From NCBI GenBank assembly GCA_964655355.1, contig CAZZMD010000013.1, positions 23,522-87,521 on the forward strand: a stretch of 64,000 nt of DNA. The letters are read 5' to 3'. Positions 61,601 to 64,000 of the stretch are shown here, one piece after another. The notes beneath the pieces are model-generated. The model searched no databases. It was given only the letters and a program-made list of their open reading frames with translations, and had not been told where the DNA came from. Position 1 is the stretch's first letter; every line of letters starts with the position of its first letter. The translations under genes were made by a program, and so were the position numbers. The DNA comes from CALGDE01 sp964655355 (GTDB lineage Bacteria; Cyanobacteriota; Cyanobacteriia; CACIAM-69d).

Positions 61601-64000
61601 ATGTTGGCTCGCTGGTTTTATAGCAATCGTCAGTTATTGATTCTTTCTTTGACGCTGATTGTGGTTTGGGGCCTGTCGTCGTTCGCGACGCTTCCCCGCA
61701 TGGAAGATCCTCAAATCATCCAACGTAATAGTTTGGTGCGGACGTTTCTGCCGGGGGCTAGCGCTGAACGGGTGGAGTCGTTGGTGACGGAAAGAATTGA
61801 GGAGGAGTTGGACGATATTGAGGCGATCGCTGAGGTGGTGTCCAATTCGTCCCAGGGGATATCGACGGTTTTTGTGGAGCTTAAGGATACGGTTACGGAT
61901 GTCGAGCCGGTATGGTCTGAGGTGCGCAGTGCCCTGGAAGATGTGGTGCCGGAGCTTCCGGCGGAGGCGAGTCAGCCGGAGTTTGATGAGATTGCGGTTA
62001 CTGCGAATGCTGCTCTGATTGCCTTGACTTGGACCCTCGATTCTCCCCCTAATTACACGATCCTGAGTCGGCTGGCAGAGGGGGTGGAAGGGCAGTTGCG
62101 ATCGCTTCCCGGTACGGACAAGGTGGAAGTTTTTGGCGCGCCTCAGGAAGAAATTCGCGTTGAGGTTAGCCCGACGGAGCTGGCAAAGCTGGGGTTAACG
62201 CCGGGTCGTCTTGCTCAGCAAATTCGTAATAGTGATGCCAAGGTGTCGGCGGGGGAGTTTCGCCAGAGCGATCGCGAGGTGTTGCTGGAAATTGATAGTG
62301 CGTTGGAGTCCCTGGAACGGGTGCGATCGCTGCCGATTGTGCTTGGGGAGTCGGGGCAGACGGCGACGCTCGGGGATGTGGCAACGGTGGAGAAGGGGAT
62401 TATTGATCCGCCGACGGAATTGGCCACGGTGCGGGGCTACCCGGCAGTGGTGGTGGCGGCGAGGGTGGAACTGACGGAGCGGGTGGATCTGTGGGCGAAC
62501 CAGTTGCAGCCTGTTTTGGCGGAGTTGCAAGATAATCTGCCCGATGGCATTGAGCCGGTGACGATTCTGGACCAGAGCATTTATGTGAAAAACCGCCTGA
62601 ATGGGGTGGCGGGTAATCTGCTGGTTAGCTCTGGTTTGGTGGTCTTGATTTCGCTGTTGATGCTGGGGTGGAAGTCGGCTTTGATTGTGGGGATGGCGCT
62701 GCCCCTAAGTTGTTTGATGGTGTTTGGCGAGATGAAAGCCTTTGGGGTGCCGCTGCACCAGATGTCGGTGACGGGGTTGATTATTGCCCTGGGGTTGTTG
62801 ATCGATAATGCAATCGTGGTGGTGGATGAGGTGCGCGATCGCCTGAAACAGGGGCTGACGCCGGAGGCGGCCGTGGTCAAAACCACGAGCCATTTGTTGG
62901 TGCCGCTGTTGGCGTCGACCTTGACCACCGTCCTCGCCTTTATTCCCATCGCAGTTGCCCCCGGCGGCACCGGCGAATTTATCGGCACCATCGGCGTCAC
63001 GGTTATTCTGGCGCTGATCAGTTCCCTGGCCATTTCCCTTACGATTATTTCCGCGATGGGGGGGCTGTTGGCCCGTTGGAATCCTTGGCCGAGTCTTTGG
63101 TCGGGGTTTCAGTCGGGGCTGGGACATCCCAAGCTAAAGCATGCCTATGGTGTGACGGTCGGTAGCGTTTTGCGGCGACCGTGGCTGGGGGTTGGGCTGG
63201 CGCTGATTTTGCCGGTCGTAGGATTTGCTCAGTTTGGTTCTTTGGAACAGCAATTTTTTCCCCCCACCAACCGCAATCAATTTCAGGTTGAGATTGAGTT
63301 ACCTAACGCCACCGGCATTGCTGAAACCCAAAACCAGGCGCTGGCGATTCGCGATCGCCTCCTCAGTAAGCCGGAAATTACCGAGGTGGATTGGTTCTTC
63401 GGGAAAAGTGCACCGGCGTTTTATTACAACGTCATTGAAACCCGCGAGAATGCCCCCAATTATGGACAGGCGTTGGTCCAAACCCAGTCCCCGAGTGGCA
63501 TTGGTGAACTGGTGCGATCGCTACAAACGGAATTGGATCGCGACTTTCCCGCCGCACAAATTCTGGTTCGTCAACTGGAGCAGGGGCCACCAATCGATGC
63601 CCCTATCGAAGTCGAACTTTATGGTCCCGATGTGGTGCAATTGCGGGAGCTGGGCGATCGCCTGCGGATGGAACTAGCGACGATTTCGTCGGTGATCCAT
63701 TCCCGCGCCGACTTGACCGAAGCGCGCCCAAAATTTGCGCTGACGATTGATGAGGTTCAGGCAAAACGGGTGGGCTTAGATAACGATGCGATCGCCCAAC
63801 AGCTTGCCACTAACCTGGACGGCACCGTCGGCGGATCCATCCTTGAGGACACCGAAGATATTCCCATTCGGGTGAAACTCCGCGATCGCACCCGTCAAAA
63901 CATTAGCCAGGTGGACAGCCTCGATATCATTGCCCCCAACGGTGAGCGGCTTCCCCTCGATGCGATCGCCCAACGGCGCTTGGTGCCTGACTTCACCACC
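61601..64000 (+). CDS. RND efflux transporter permease, incomplete at the window end
   Basis: Starts at ATG 61601 and stays open for 800 codons to the window edge. Seen: first helix (LLILSLTLIVVWGLSSFATL), MEDPQIIQRNSLVRTFLPGA and porter domain, then helices 2-6 with GLIIALGLLIDNAIVVVDEV, and the second porter half (LEQQFFPPTNRNQF). The helix-4 motif has Asp-Asn where AcrB-type pumps have Asp-Asp, as in some other RND families. It exports a substrate not deducible here, probably under control of the PadR repressor. About 250 residues are missing. Confidence 0.9.
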   Translation, partial: MLARWFYSNRQLLILSLTLIVVWGLSSFATLPRMEDPQIIQRNSLVRTFLPGASAERVESLVTERIEEELDDIEAIAEVVSNSSQGISTVFVELKDTVTDVEPVWSEVRSALEDVVPELPAEASQPEFDEIAVTANAALIALTWTLDSPPNYTILSRLAEGVEGQLRSLPGTDKVEVFGAPQEEIRVEVSPTELAKLGLTPGRLAQQIRNSDAKVSAGEFRQSDREVLLEIDSALESLERVRSLPIVLGESGQTATLGDVATVEKGIIDPPTELATVRGYPAVVVAARVELTERVDLWANQLQPVLAELQDNLPDGIEPVTILDQSIYVKNRLNGVAGNLLVSSGLVVLISLLMLGWKSALIVGMALPLSCLMVFGEMKAFGVPLHQMSVTGLIIALGLLIDNAIVVVDEVRDRLKQGLTPEAAVVKTTSHLLVPLLASTLTTVLAFIPIAVAPGGTGEFIGTIGVTVILALISSLAISLTIISAMGGLLARWNPWPSLWSGFQSGLGHPKLKHAYGVTVGSVLRRPWLGVGLALILPVVGFAQFGSLEQQFFPPTNRNQFQVEIELPNATGIAETQNQALAIRDRLLSKPEITEVDWFFGKSAPAFYYNVIETRENAPNYGQALVQTQSPSGIGELVRSLQTELDRDFPAAQILVRQLEQGPPIDAPIEVELYGPDVVQLRELGDRLRMELATISSVIHSRADLTEARPKFALTIDEVQAKRVGLDNDAIAQQLATNLDGTVGGSILEDTEDIPIRVKLRDRTRQNISQVDSLDIIAPNGERLPLDAIAQRRLVPDFTT

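Noticed and set aside
1..64000. CRISPR arrays, IS elements or prophage genes
   Set aside because: No regular spacer arrays, transposase, integrase or phage structural genes were seen. The tandem repeats found have no spacers.

Overview
The window is a chromosomal segment of a cyanobacterium. The octamer GCGATCGC (HIP1) is scattered through almost every gene. Photosynthesis genes are present (petN, psbQ, an ABA4-like gene, a DUF3493 photosystem II assembly-type gene, a CPP1-like gene), as are menC-menE for the phylloquinone/menaquinone branch and the cyanobacterial arginine dihydrolase argZ/agrE. Base composition is moderately GC-rich. I saw no IS element, prophage, CRISPR array or rRNA. The species cannot be fixed from the sequence alone.

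Layout. 0-5.8 kb: an incomplete secreted protein, argC, two membrane proteins and a Tat-exported aldo/keto reductase. 5.8-12.6 kb: two large secreted TPR-CHAT proteins with a globin gene between them. This block is bounded on the left by a broken tRNA 3' end and on the right by an intact tRNA-Val(GAC) sharing 29 of 30 bases in the same orientation, as expected of a tRNA-targeted island. 12.7-16.8 kb: two exported pentapeptide-repeat proteins, petN, an unannotated-looking 46-residue membrane protein, an OmpR-type response regulator and a CPP1-like gene. 16.8-26.2 kb: menC-menE, a thioredoxin-fold protein, cobM-cobK, a symporter-like transporter, argF, a small conserved protein and an orphan response regulator. 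26.2-31.7 kb: surE paralogue 1, a CHASE2 nucleotide cyclase, psbQ and a DAO-type flavoprotein. 31.7-36.6 kb: purU and a gliding-type ABC set (permease, GldG-like, DUF4340), interrupted by an oppositely oriented gene encoding a Pycsar-effector (PycTM/DUF5706) family membrane protein. 37-44 kb: argZ/agrE, two small proteins, and a DUF928 plus two-partner-secretion exoprotein pair. 44.3-49.4 kb: ABA4-like, a membrane-anchored unknown, canonical surE, a flavoprotein, an M48 protease and a GIY-YIG protein. 49.8-55.1 kb: envelope genes (LCP ligase, PMT-type mannosyltransferase, MFS transporter, FKBP). 55.8-59.8 kb: a CyaC-like multidomain sensor/adenylate cyclase, a small protein and a PadR regulator. 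60-64 kb: an RND efflux adaptor and a permease that runs off the end.

Themes. Nucleotide signalling is well represented: two class III cyclases with different purine-recognition residues, and a PycTM-family protein that in other bacteria is a cyclic-nucleotide-gated effector. Exported, repeat-rich proteins (TPR-CHAT, pentapeptide, TPS/DUF928) are frequent. Many intergenic regions carry short degenerate tandem repeats of 9-15 bp, each locus with its own unit. The most unusual arrangements are the tRNA-bounded CHAT-globin-CHAT block and the PycTM gene inside the ABC gene set.
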